In this document: piece after piece, positions 36,668 to 46,729 of the stretch
Position numbering within the stretch: the first letter of the stretch is position 1
Layout of the letters: every line of letters starts with the position of its first letter
Assembly: GCA_023548195.1 (NCBI GenBank)
Contig: JAJHZJ010000028.1
Span: 620,001-684,000, forward strand
DNA length: 64,000 bases
Origin: Bettongia penicillata ogilbyi
Lineage: Eukaryota > Chordata > Mammalia > Diprotodontia > Potoroidae
Reading direction: 5' to 3'
Translations under genes and position numbers: made by a program
Notes under the pieces: generated by a model
What the model was told of the DNA's origin: nothing
Database searches by the model: none
What the model saw: the letters and a program-made list of their open reading frames with translations, nothing else

Positions 36668-37637
36668 CAAGGTGGAGTCAAGATGGCAGAGTAATAGCAT
36701 GGCCTTGCTAGTGATCTTCCACCAAGCCCAGCAAAATATCTGTAAAAAATGACTCAAAACAAATTCTGGAGCTGTAGAACCCACAGAATGATGGAGTGAA
36801 GCAAATTTCCAACCCAAAAAAGCCTGGAAGGTTGCATGGAAATGTCTATCACACTAGGCTAGGAGCAGAGCACAGTGCAGCATGGGCTACCCTGGCACAT
36901 ATGGGAGCACTGAGAAAGTACTGGGAAGGGGGGTATTGAATCATGGGAACCTGTGCAAGTTTCGAGACTTCATAACCCCAAAATGGCAAGGACAAATTAG
37001 AAGGTCAGTGGAAAAACCTGTGGTACCTGTGTGAGAGAGGAGAGTGATCAGGCCCCAGCCCCAGTGTGGTGAAAGAGGTTGAGGAGAACACTGAGGAGAA
37101 GCCCACAGTAACAGAAGCAGGGGTAGCAGCAGGGACTGATTGTAGAGTTCTATGCCCACAGATCATGGGAGGATCAAGCAGCTGACAATGTAACCCCCAG
37201 CCCCAGCCCTACTGGAAGCAGAGAACTAGCTTGACAAAGACCTCAAAAGTTAGGTAAATGGCTGGGGAAATGTGCAAAAATCAGAAAAAGAATCAGACTA
37301 TAGAATCTTACCTTGATGACAAGGAATACCCAAATATACAAACAGAAGACAACAAAGTCAAAGCTCTTGCATCTAAAAGCCTCCAACAAAAATTTGAACT
37401 TATCTCAGGCCAAGGAAGAGCTAAAAATGGATTTTGAAAATACACCAAGATAAGTAGAGCAAAAATTGGGAAAAAATGAAAGTGATAAAAGAAAATCATG
37501 AAAAATGACTCAACTGTTTGCTAAAAGAGACCCCAAAAATGCTAAAGAAAGTAACACTTTAAAAAAATAGACTAATTCAAATGGAAAAAGAGATCCAAAA
37601 AGTTAATGAGGAGAAGAATGCTTTAAAAAGTAGAATT
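36668..37637 (+). mobile_element. L1/HAL1 5' UTR and ORF1 N-terminus, copy F
   Basis: The 5' signature GGAGTCAAGATGGCAGAGTA marks a new element. ORF1 starts at the ATG at 37270 (MCKNQKKNQTIESYLDD). A frameshift-type stop follows (GRAKNGF), where the usual coiled-coil block begins in another frame. The coiled-coil coding region runs to about 37637 (KNALKSRIG), where copy C begins. No 3' part of F was found anywhere. Confidence 0.75.
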
Positions 37638-38488
37638 GGGAAGATGGTGGAGTAAAAAGACTCACGTATGCTAGCTCCAAACCCGCAGCCCACAGATTTT
37701 CTGTAAAAAGAACTCCCCACAAATTCTGGAGCTGTGCAAGCCATGCAGCAATGCAGTGGAGGAAATTTCCATTCCAGAGTGCCCTGAAAAGCCAGGCACC
37801 AAAGGTCCATTGTGCACCAAACAGCAGAGCCCACCCCTGGCCACACGGCCCCAAGAGGAGCAGATCTGAGCAGGCTTCAGGGATGGAATCTCTGGTGGCC
37901 ACGAAGGTCCCTCCACCCACAGGCGCTAAAGGTCAGTGAGAGAGAATTCTGGGATGGCCAAGAGGGGAGTGGGCTGCCTCCATAACTCAGGCCTGCTCGG
38001 GAGGCAGCAGCAGAGGCAGTGGTGGTCTGAGACTCCCGAAGGAAGCAGGACCTCAGATCCATTACTGAAGGTCTCCACATAAAGCCCCTGAGGGAACTGA
38101 GCCTGGGAGGCAGCCCTGCCCCCACCTGAGCACCAGAACTTAAGCTCACATTGAATAGCAGCCACACCCACCACAGAAAGCCCTGAGGCTGGGGAGCAGC
38201 ATTTGAATCTCAGACCCCAAGCACTAGCTGGGTGGATCTAGGAAGGGGTGGAGAGGAATCTCAGAAGTCAAGTAACTGGCTGGGAAAATGCCCAGAAAAG
38301 GGAAGAAAAATAAGACCATAGAAGGCTACATCCTTGGTGAACAGATGATGTTTCCTCCTTTCCTTTCTGATGAAGAAGTACAATGCTAACCATCAGGGAA
38401 AGAAATAGAAGTCAAGACCTCTGTATCCCAAACATCCGAAATAGATATCCAATGGGCTCAGGCCATGGAAGAGCTCAAAAAGGATTTT
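37638..38488 (+). mobile_element. HAL1-like element, copy C, left part
   Basis: It starts at GAAGATGGTGGAGTAAAAAG and carries a 5' UTR very close to that of copy E (58687-59349), including one ~77-bp monomer (about 38061-38130). ORF1 starts at the ATG at 38288 (MPRKGKKNKTIEGYILG), but codon 34 is a TAA stop at 38387-38389. The element is cut at 38488, in the codons for KKDF, by the antisense insertion of copy D. Confidence 0.85.
38477..38488 (+). repeat. Left TSD of HAL1 copy D
   Basis: AAAAAGGATTTT at 38477-38488 is repeated exactly at 41501-41512. The duplicated bases are codons of the ORF1 KKDF stretch of copy C, so D is plainly an insertion into C. Confidence 0.95.
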
Positions 38489-39551
38489 TTTTTTTCTTCA
38501 TTTTTTTTTCTTCTTTTATTTATTTATTTATTTATTTATTTAGCTTTTTACATTCATCTTCCCAAATTTTGGGGTTCCAAATTTTCTCCCCTTTTCTCCC
38601 CTCCCCCACCCCAATACCCCAAGCAATCTAATTTTCCCTATCTCCAATCTGTCCTCTCTTCTGTCATCCCTCCCTTCCCTTGTCTCTATCTTCTCTTTTC
38701 TCCTGTAGAGCCAGATGACTTTCTATTCCTCATTAACTGTATGTCTTCTTTCCTAGTTGCAACAACAATACTAAACAATTGTTCCTAAAACTTTGAGTTC
38801 CAAATTCTCCCCATCCCTCCCTCCCCACCCATTCCTTTGGTACGGCAGGCAAATCATTTTAGGCCATATCTGTGTAGCTTTGCAAATGACCTTCCTGATA
38901 GTCGTGTTGTGTAAGACTAACTGAATTACCATCCCTCCTAACCTGCCCCTCATTGTTTCTCTTCTGTCCTTTGATCCTGTCCCTCCCCAAGTGTTGACTT
39001 TCAATTACTCCCTCCTCCCTTTGCCCTCCCTTCCATCATCCCCCCCCAATATCTCCTTCTCCCCCGCTTTCTTATACTGTAAGATAGGTTTTCATACCAA
39101 AATGAGTGTGCATTTCACTCCTTCGTTTAGTCAAATGTGATGAGGGTAAACTTTTGTTTGTTTGTTTGTTTGTTTTTTTTCCCTCAGCTCTCCTCTTTTT
39201 TCCCTCCACTAAAAACATCTCCTACTTGCCTCTTAAATGACATATAGTTACCCCCTTCCATTTCCCCCTCTTTCCTTTCACTACATTTCTCTCTCACTAT
39301 TTACCTTAATTTCTTTTAAGGTATGGTCCCATCCTATTCAGTTCAATCTGTGCTCTCTGTCTCTGCATGTGAATGCATGTGTGTATGTGTGTGCATGCGT
39401 GTACATGTGTATGTGTGGTCCCACCAACCACCCAGATACTGAAAAGTTTTAAGAGTTAGAAATATTGTCCTTCCCTGTATGAATGCAAACAGTTCATTTC
39501 TGGTAAGTCCCTTAATACTTCTCCTTGCTGTTTACTTTTGCAGGCTTCCTC

Positions 39552-40664
39552 TCATTCTTGTGTTTGAAAGTCAAATTTTCTTTTCAGCTCTGGTCTTTTC
39601 ATTAAGAATGATTGAAAGTCCTCTGTTTCATTGAAAGACCATATTTTCCCCTTGAAGTATTATACTCAGTTTAGCTGGGTAGGTGATTCTTGGTTTCAGT
39701 CCTAGTTCCTTTGCCTTCTGGAATATCCTATTCCACGCCCTTCGATCCCTTAATGTAGAAGCTGCTAGATCTTGGGTTATCCTGATTGTATTTCCACAAT
39801 ACTGGAATTGTTTCTTTCTAGCTGCTTGCAAGATTTTTTCCTTGAGCTGGGAGTTCTGGAATTTGGCCACAATGTTCCTAGGAGTTTCTCTTTTTGGATC
39901 TCTTTCAGGTGGTGATCGATGGATTCTTTCAATACTTATTTTGCCCTCTGGTTCTAGAATACCAGGGCAGTTTTCCTTGATAATTTCATGGAAGATGATG
40001 TCTAGGCTCTTTTTTTGATCATGAGTTTCAGGTAGTCCCATAATTTTTAAATTGTCTCTCCTGGATCTATTTTCCAGGTCAGTTGTTTTTCCCATGAGAT
40101 ATTTCACATTCTCTTCCATTTTTTTCATTCTTTTTGGTTTTGTTTGGTGATTTCTTGGTTTCTCGTAAAGTCATTAGACTCCATCTGTTCCATTCTAATT
40201 TTGAGAGAACTATTAAATTCAGTGAGCTTTTGAGCCTCTTTTTCCATTTAGCTCGTTCCGCTTTTGAAAGCATTCTTCTCCTCATTGGCTTTTTGAACCT
40301 CTTTTGCCAATTGAGTGAGCCTATTTTTCAAGGTGTTAATTTCCTCAGCATTTTTTTTGGGTCTCCTTTACCAAGATATTGACCTTTATTTCATACTCTT
40401 CTTGCATCTTTGTCATTTCTCTTCCCAGTCTTTCCTCCACCTGTCTAACTCGCTTTTCAAAATCCTTTTTAAGCTCTTCCAAGGCCTGAGCCCACCCAAC
40501 ACCCCCCCTGGGGTGTCTGGGGGTACTGAGGCCCCACCCTCCACATCTTTCCCTGATGGGAAAAATACGTTCTCGTCCTCCCCATCAGATCTGAAGGTCG
40601 GGATCATTTGCATTTGTTGGAAAAAACTCTCTAGAGTCTTATTTTTCTTCCCCTTTCCAGGCAT
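39552..40664 (-). pseudogene. L1-type ORF1 (copy D), frameshifted
   Basis: The start is the minus-strand ATG at 40664-40662 (MPGKGKKNKTLESFF). The N-terminal 80 codons, rich in Pro and acidic residues near PPDTPGG, shift frame before the coiled coil. The coiled-coil part is readable in pieces at 40490-40100. The C-terminal 166 codons (40128-39628) are open and well kept, with RNA-recognition block SRRDNLKIMGLPETHDQ, then ENCPGILEPEGKISIERIHR, and C-terminal domain PRNIVAKFQNSQLKEKILQA and RRAWNRIFQKAKELGL. One extra G near 39650 shifts the last ~33 codons. The natural TGA is at 39554-39552. Family role: a trimeric RNA-binding chaperone of the L1 particle. Confidence 0.9.
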
Positions 40665-41500
40665 TTTCCCAGCCAGTTACTTGACTTCTGAGATTCCTTT
40701 CCACCCCCCCGCCTGGATCCGCCCAGCTAGTGCTTGGCCTCTGAGATTCAAATGCGCTTTCCCGCGGCAAGCTTTAGTTCTGGCGCAGGGGTGGGGGCAG
40801 GGCCGCCTCCTAAGCTTGGGCCCTCAGGGGCTTTCTGCAGAGACTTTCAGGAACGGAGCCGGTGGGGGCGGGGTGGGGGGGCCCGCCTCCTATGTTCAGC
40901 TCCCTTGGGGGTTTTATTCAGAGGCGTTCAGCAGTAGAGCAGGGTGGGGGCAGGGCCGTCTCCCCGACTCAGCTCCCTCAGGTTGGAAAGACCTTCAGTA
41001 TTGAAGATCCTACCTGCTGCTGGGGGATTCCTGAGTCCCGGGCCGCTGCCGCCTCAGCCGCCCGCCCACGCCTCTGCCGCTTCCTGCCCCCGTCTCTGCC
41101 GCCGCCGCTTCCTCCCGAGGGGGCCCGAGTCACGGAGACGCTCCACTGCCCTCCCCTATCACAGCCTTCTTTCTTACTGACCTGTAGCTTCTGTGGGCAG
41201 AGGGACTTTCCTGGCTGCCAGAGCTTCCCCCGGAGCTTTCCTCTCTGAAGTCTGCTCAGGTCAGCTTCTCTGGGGCCGCGGCCAGGGGTGGGGGTGGGGT
41301 CCACTTTCCAGAGTGCGATGGACCCCGGGAACGGTTCTCCAGGGTTCAGTGGAACGGAAATCTCTTCCCCTATGTTTATGCACCCCCTGCAGAGATTCAG
41401 AATTTATGGGGATCTCCTTTTACCTCAATTCCATGGGTTGTGGGCTCGGAGCTCGTAAATGTGCGTCCTTCTACTCTGCCATCTTGGCTCCGCCCCCCCC
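40665..41500 (-). promoter_or_regulatory. CpG-rich 5' UTR (putative internal promoter) of HAL1 copy D
   Basis: This 836-bp region is strikingly G+C- and CpG-rich against an AT-rich background, for example GCCGCTGCCGCC at about 41041 and the CGCCGCTTCC stretch near 41101. It lies exactly between the 5' end of D and its ORF1 start. In L1-type elements the 5' UTR carries the internal promoter, and transcription here would run leftward. Three tandem ~77-bp monomers sit at 40785-41000. Promoter activity is inferred, not seen. Confidence 0.7.
40785..41000 (-). repeat. Three tandem ~77-bp monomers in 5' UTR of copy D
   Basis: Each unit has, on the plus strand, a GTGGGGGC-type run, a GCCG/CCCG box, a TCAG or CTCAGG stretch, and an end like GACTTTCAG, GGCGTTCAG or GACCTTCAG. 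Units begin near 40785, 40861 and 40938. Copies C and E have only one such unit (about 38061-38130 and 59127-59200). Confidence 0.75.
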
Positions 41501-42414
41501 AAAAAGGATTTTGAAAATCAAGTTAGACAGGTGGAGGAAAAACTGGGAAGGGAAATGAGAGAGATACAAGAAAAGCATGAAAAACGGGTCAATACCCTGC
41601 TAAAGGAGACCCAAAAAATGCTGAAGAAAATCACACCTTGAAAAAGAGGCTCACTCAATTGGCAAAAGAGGTTCAAAAAGCCAATGAGGAGAAGAATGCT
41701 TTCAAAAGCAGAATTAGCCAAATGGAAAAGGAGGTTCAAAAGCTCAGTGAAGAAAATAGTTCTCTCAAAATTAGAATGGAATAGATGGAGTCTAATGACT
41801 TTCTGAGAAACCAAGAAATCACCAAACAAAACCAAAAGAATGAAAAAATGGAAGAGAATGTGAAATATCTCACTGGAAAAACAACTGACCTGGAAAATAA
41901 ATCCAGGAGAGACAATTTAAAAATTATGGGACTACCTGAAAGCCATGATCAAAAAAAGAGCCTAGACATCATCTTTCATGACATTATCAAGGAAAACTGC
42001 CCTGGTATTCTAGAACCAGAGGGCAAAATAAGTATTCAAGGAATCCATCAATCACCGCCTGAAAGAGATCCAAAAAGAGAAACTCCTAGGAACATTGTGG
42101 CCAAATTCCAGAATTCCCAGGTCAAGGAGAAAATATTGCAAGTAGCTAGAAAGAAACAATTCCAGTATTGTGGAAATAAAATCAGGATAACCCAAGATCT
42201 AGCAGCTTCTACCTTAAGGGATCGAAGGGCGTGGAATAGGATATTCCAGAAGTCAAAGGAACTAGCACTAAAACCAAGAATCACCAACCCGGAAAAACTG
42301 AGTATAATACTTCAGGGGAAAATATGGTCTTTCAATGAAATAGAGGACATTCAAGCATTCTTGATGAAAAGACCAGAGCTGAAAAGAAAATTTGACTTTC
42401 AAACACAAGAATGA
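41501..42414 (+). pseudogene. L1-type ORF1 (copy C), C-terminal two-thirds
   Basis: The coiled-coil region runs from about 41513 (FENQVRQVEEKLGREM) to 41780. It has one base missing in ACCCAAAAAATGC (about 41610-41620) and a CAG to TAG stop at 41782-41784. From the Met at 41785 the frame is open for 209 codons to the natural TGA, the longest clean ORF1 stretch here. Domains in this part: coiled-coil end (1-40), RNA-recognition motif with RRDNLKIMGLPESHDQKK (about 41-110), C-terminal domain with TPRNIVAKFQNSQVKEKI (about 110-209) and RKFDFQTQE at the end. Its N-terminal part lies at 38288-38488, beyond copy D. Confidence 0.9.
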
Positions 42415-42432
42415 AAAGAAGCATGAAAAGAG
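41501..42432 (+). mobile_element. HAL1-like element, copy C, right part
   Basis: It resumes copy C after the TSD at AAAAAGGATTTT and continues ORF1 to its natural stop at 42412-42414. Only about 18 bp after the stop (AAAGAAGCATGAAAAG) still match the 3' UTR of A and E. From 42433 the sequence is different. Confidence 0.9.
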
Positions 42433-43029
42433 ACTCTGAGAATTGACAGTGGCCACTGCTGCAATTGATAAAACAGTTGATGCTGGACTAAAAGAGAGGA
42501 TATAACCAATCTGATGCCCTCTGATAATCCCTTGGAGACCATATTCCTCTCCACTGACTTCAAGCCAGGAAAAGTGACAATCTTAATCTGTGAGAGGAAG
42601 GAATTAGAGCACCTAGTTCTCTGCTGCTGGAGGACAGCTACTTGAAGACTCTTCTTCTGTTCTTTCCTTTACTACCATTTATTCCTATTGTTATATGAAA
42701 AAATTAGCACCTATTATCACTTGTGTCGATTTTGTCCTTGGTGGCAATAAATCACTCTGGAGAAAATCAAGGACGCATTCAGCACCTAGGGTAAAGTGAA
42801 GGATGGAAAGGGGCAGAACACTAAGATCTGCCCTAGAAACCACACAATCTTTTGGCACTCCTGCCATTACTCTTTCTTAAAGTAATAAGCAGGAAAATAG
42901 GTAAGCAGTAAGGGAAATAAAATAAAACAGAATAAAGAAGCCCAGTTCCTTTGGAGTAGAAAAAAAAAGAATGCCAAAAATGTCTTTGACTGGTAACTTG
43001 GAAAAATAAAATACTATTAAAATGTTTAA
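42433..43029 (+). mobile_element. Unrecognised 3' module ending the composite L1-type insertion
   Basis: This ~600-bp stretch lies between the end of copy C ORF1 and the right TSD of the whole insertion, and ends in A-rich DNA (AAAATGTTTAAA). AATAAA-type signals occur at GGCAATAAATC (about 42744) and GGAAAAATAAAATAC (about 43000). It resembles neither the 3' UTR of A, B, D, E or H nor the ORF2 of the old L1. It may be the 3' end of G or F, or acquired sequence. Confidence 0.5.
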
Positions 43030-43630
43030 AAAATATAATGGGAAGAACATGTTCACAGCAAGTAATACCCTTTCAATACCAGTATTAATGTATACTTTTG
43101 ATATGATATAATGGACAAGAATGAATCAAAAGGTCACGAAACCCTCTTACAATATTAATTAAACACAAAGGTAATTACCCCAAAATTAACTGCAGAAAGA
43201 TGAATATTTCCTCACCAAAAGGAGGCAGATGACCAATAGATACTCTGAGAGCCAAAGATAATGTAAGTTAAAATTTTATGGAAACACTTTTGGAACAAGA
43301 AGGCATCACTTCAAAAACTACTGTTAAAAAATGATTAGGAGTATATCCCATGGAGGTGTTGAATATGCTGGCTTCTGGTTAGAAGCAGTGAAAGGGCCAT
43401 AATTCAAGAGGGAGGTCATAAGGTACTCCATGAATAGTGTCTACATGCACCCAACTAATAGCATATTCCTTAAAAAGATGGCTGTGTCTCACTGCCTTGT
43501 CTATAGAAACAGAAAATTAGATGGTAATGTCAATTCAGATCAGGACATTGCCTCCAGAAATTAGAGGTTGTTCTTAAGGACTCAGAACTTATTAATTGAG
43601 CATCATATACTTCACCATTCTCCCAGAAGA
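43030..43630 (+). mobile_element. R4/Dong-type LINE, right part
   Basis: It begins with the right TSD (43030-43040) and continues the R4 C-terminal region: GKNMFTASNTLSIPVLMYTF, a one-stop interruption, WTRM, then after a shift MNISSPKGGR (compare a PRKEGGRG-type block in R4 proteins), and further on CLYRNRKLDGN and SDQDIASRN at about 43495-43560. Decayed, no open frame. The exact end is unclear. Confidence 0.7.
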
Positions 43631-43719
43631 CTTCTTGACTTGAAAGATTCCTCTGTTCCTATGAACCCTTCCTCTGATTGTCCAGTTTCTTCTAGAAGCT
43701 CCATTTTCAGGAAATGTCC

Positions 43720-43985
43720 AAACTAGACATGTTCATTCCTTCCTTTTCTGTGCTACATTCCTGATTCTCTGCCCTTTTTTCCCCACCGTGCCCTGCACAA
43801 GTACCTTCTCCACCCACTTCCTTTTATATGTTGTTTCCTCTATTAATTCTCATTAGAATGCAAGTTCTTTGATGATAAGAACTGTTTTTTATTCTTCTTG
43901 TATTTATTTCTATTTTAAACACTTATCACAGTGCCTAGCACATCAAAGGCATGTAAACAACCGCTAGATGACTTTACTTGAAACC
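43720..43985 (+). mobile_element. L2 3' end
   Basis: It has a pyrimidine-rich coding-end region, then ATTAGAATGCAAGTTCTTTG, GATAAGAACTG and the tail TATCACAGTGCCTAGCACAT. Confidence 0.7.
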
Positions 43986-44369
43986 ATCAAAAACATACAA
44001 CATTGTATTGCAGGCTTTAAAAATGTAGCAATGACACACCACTCCCTGTAACCCATCTTGAACCACTGGCCCTGCTCCTACACCAGTTCTGGTAGCAATC
44101 ATCCAGGGAAACATTGCTTGTAAAGACATGATCTTGTAATTGCCTCTGTGGGGGCGACAATCTCTGCCTCCTCAAAAGTTATAGCTACTGACAACTGAGA
44201 CAAGAAAGATCTCACCACCAAAGTCCTTGACACTGTCAAATGGTTCTACCTCAGAGATTTATATAGTTTTATCAATGGAAATTAAATTAAGTAAGTTTTT
44301 TACCTAAATTGCAATTTTGCCCTAAGGACTAATGAACTTTTCTATCTTATAGTTGAAGTCTCTTATCAT
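43986..44369. other. Unassigned sequence
   Basis: Nothing recognised. Confidence 0.3.
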
Positions 44370-44465
44370 TTCTGTTTCCCCCCTTATAATATGAGCTTCT
44401 TGACAGTAAACTCTCATACTGTCTTAAGAACTTAACATAGTCCTTCACATATATTAAATGTTAAA
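44370..44465 (+). mobile_element. L2 3' tail fragment
   Basis: TATAATATGAGCTTCTTGAC, a short spacer, and TAGTCCTTCACATATATTAA fit the L2 tail order. Confidence 0.5.
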
Positions 44466-45179
44466 AAAATGCATTTTTTTTCCTATAAAAACAATTCTAT
44501 TCACTTGCAAAAAAATCTCATGAACATTAAACAAAAATGATAGTAAATTATACAACTGTCCAAGGACTACTTCCATTTCAACACCATCAAATATTTGGTC
44601 GAATAATAAAAATTATTATTAAAATTTAACATTTCATATTGATACATCTCTTCAGAGAAGCAAAAAAAATGTATTTCTGAAGAATTAACTCCATACCCTG
44701 ATTATTCTTATTAGCTAAGACATTTCTTTACATTTTGTGGTTGTGAGGAAAAAAGCCAAACCATGGATATGCTAATGGCTGCCATTTTCAAATTCTTCAC
44801 TGACTTGAGAAATGAGTGCTCAACTTTTACATCTAGACTAAGATTATAAAGGATAATTTAGTGTGGAACAAGTTTGAAAGATCACTGAAGCTGATGGAAA
44901 GGTAGGAGACAAATAATATTATGGAAAATTGAGCTAGGCAGGTATAGCAGCCGAAGTGAAGATACTCGGAGCAAATAACACACTGATAGGAAAATTGGGG
45001 GTGGGGGGGTGATAAATGAATTCTAGATTCTGTCTACAGGTAGCAAATTTTACAGTGAAAAAGAAAATTCCTGTAGTCCTTTAGTGTAGCAGTGTATAGT
45101 CTATTTAATAATTTTTGCAAAAGAACAAAATATTAAGATCCAGATGTACAAGCAAAGAACAGTTTCCCACAACATTAAT
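44466..45179. other. Unassigned AT-rich sequence
   Basis: Nothing recognised. Confidence 0.3.
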
Positions 45180-45355
45180 TACCTCATTTGATTCTCACAC
45201 AAGATACATATTAATATGGTTATCTTTACTTCACCCAAATGGAAACTAAAATTCAAAGGATCTAGGTTATTTGGAACAAATCCAAATAGCTAGTAAGTGG
45301 AGGAATGACAACTCAGAACTAGGTTCTTGATTCAACTAAGTCCAATTAACCAGAT
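45180..45355 (-). mobile_element. MIR-type SINE, diverged
   Basis: Antisense order: CCTCATTTGATTCTCACAC, AAATGGAAACTAAAATTCAA, AAATAGCTAGTAAGTGGAGG, CAGAACTAGGTTCTTGATTC. Confidence 0.6.
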
Positions 45356-46729
45356 ATATATCGAGTCCTTCGATTTCTCCATTCCATTATGGTCTGGATA
45401 GGTATAGAGAATGGAAAGCAGATAGCATTCCCACACAAGCAGAACTTTGGAAAACTAAAGATAAGTGGACCAAAGCATCCCAAAATAAGACCATGGAGCT
45501 CTGTATCATAACAGTCCTTCATAACAGCAGGTTGCTAGGAGAGCTTAGATAAGCAGAGTTTAGAGCCCAGTATTTAGAAATGCTTTTGAAGTAAATAAAT
45601 CAAATCAGGGGTCAATAAAGAGGCCAAATCACAGTAATCCTAGACCTAAAAAGAATTCCTGTTAGTATAAGCCACCATCAGATAGTTTCCACATGTTGGT
45701 CCTGGTGAAAAGACTTCTGGTCATGTGACAGGGTCTGACATTCCAGAACACAATAGAAAGGGTGCTTTTTTTTGGTTTGTTGTTTTTGGTTGTTTAGACT
45801 TTTTACCTCTAGCACCTAGCACAGTGTAGAGCACAGGGTATGCACTTATAAATATTTATTGAATGAATGAAACATACTTTAGGATCACAAAATTAAATAA
45901 TTATAGTGATCCTTCTCAGTATTGGCACCTCTGAATAGAAAAGAGTGTAGGTAGGATGTCTGTATAGGTCACAGTGAATGATCAATTGGCAACATCCAAA
46001 ATGGAATAACCAACTGGCAAAACTCTTGATTTAGGAAGCAATCCATTTTAGTGGAAAGACAAGCAGAACTCCTCCTGCACTATCTCACTGTCTATAATCT
46101 GTTCATGGAACATCGGACATAGTGTACATTGTTCATCTCATCATGCTGAAATACTTTTATCTTCAGGTACCAAACAAGGGTTAACTTTACCCTGCAGCCT
46201 CCTCTCAACCCACAATAGAAAGTGAAGTCTTCATCTTTAAATATTTTTCAGAACACTTTGTCTAGATCAGTAGTATTCAAAGTCAGGGATCCTTATGGGT
46301 GCATGGCATAACTTCCAAATGCGAGACAGAGAAGATGGATTGCAAACTCATCTACTAATAACCACTTGTGGGGCTTCTTTCAAATACATCTACAACTAGT
46401 TTTTCTAGCACTTTTCTACTCCTAACCTTCCCCCACTGTGTAAATTTTGAACCTTCCCCTATTTGAGTAAGACCATGGCTGATCAAAGCAGTTAACATAG
46501 AACAGATAGTAGGACTCACACAGGAGCAGCCTCATAGTTTTCCCTAGGAAAATCCATCACATCATCCCCTCACCATCACCACCTCCTTATGACTTTGGAA
46601 GTCAACATTTAGAGAATTGGCATTATTTTCTAAGATGGCCCTACCTATCACCCCCTTGAGTTTTAGGGTACATTGGAGTAGTCTTAAAAAAGAAGATAAA
46701 AAGAATGTATACAGAGATGTAATTACATG
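45356..46729. other. Mostly unassigned sequence; short L2-type tail at 45795-45872
   Basis: A tail CTAGCACCTAGCACAGTG with AAATATTTATTGAATGAATG lies at 45795-45872 (sense). The remainder shows no recognised gene or repeat family. Confidence 0.45.

Larger units (their letters stand above)
38489..41500 (-). mobile_element. HAL1-like element, copy D, youngest-looking, nested in C
   Basis: Complete antisense element of 3012 bp between 12-bp TSDs. In element order: a G-run and GGAGCCAAGATGGCAGAGTA 5' end (41500), GC-rich 5' UTR (41500-40665), ORF1 (40664-39552), then a ~1.06 kb 3' UTR with CA/TG microsatellite (about 39375-39418), G-rich purine tracts and an A-rich tail with AAAT units (38489-38545). 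No ORF2. It keeps many CpG dinucleotides, which copies C and E have lost, so it looks youngest. ORF1 still has at least three frameshifts, so this copy could not make full-length protein. Confidence 0.95.

Noticed and set aside
39683..40018. 111-codon plus-strand ORF, hydrophobic, membrane-like
   Set aside because: It is the exact antisense of HAL1 copy D ORF1. Similar shadows occur opposite ORF1 of C (42048-42287) and E (59709-59978).
40315..41004. 229-codon plus-strand ORF in GC-rich DNA
   Set aside because: It is antisense to the 5' UTR and ORF1 start of HAL1 copy D. Stop codons are rare there because the DNA is GC-rich.
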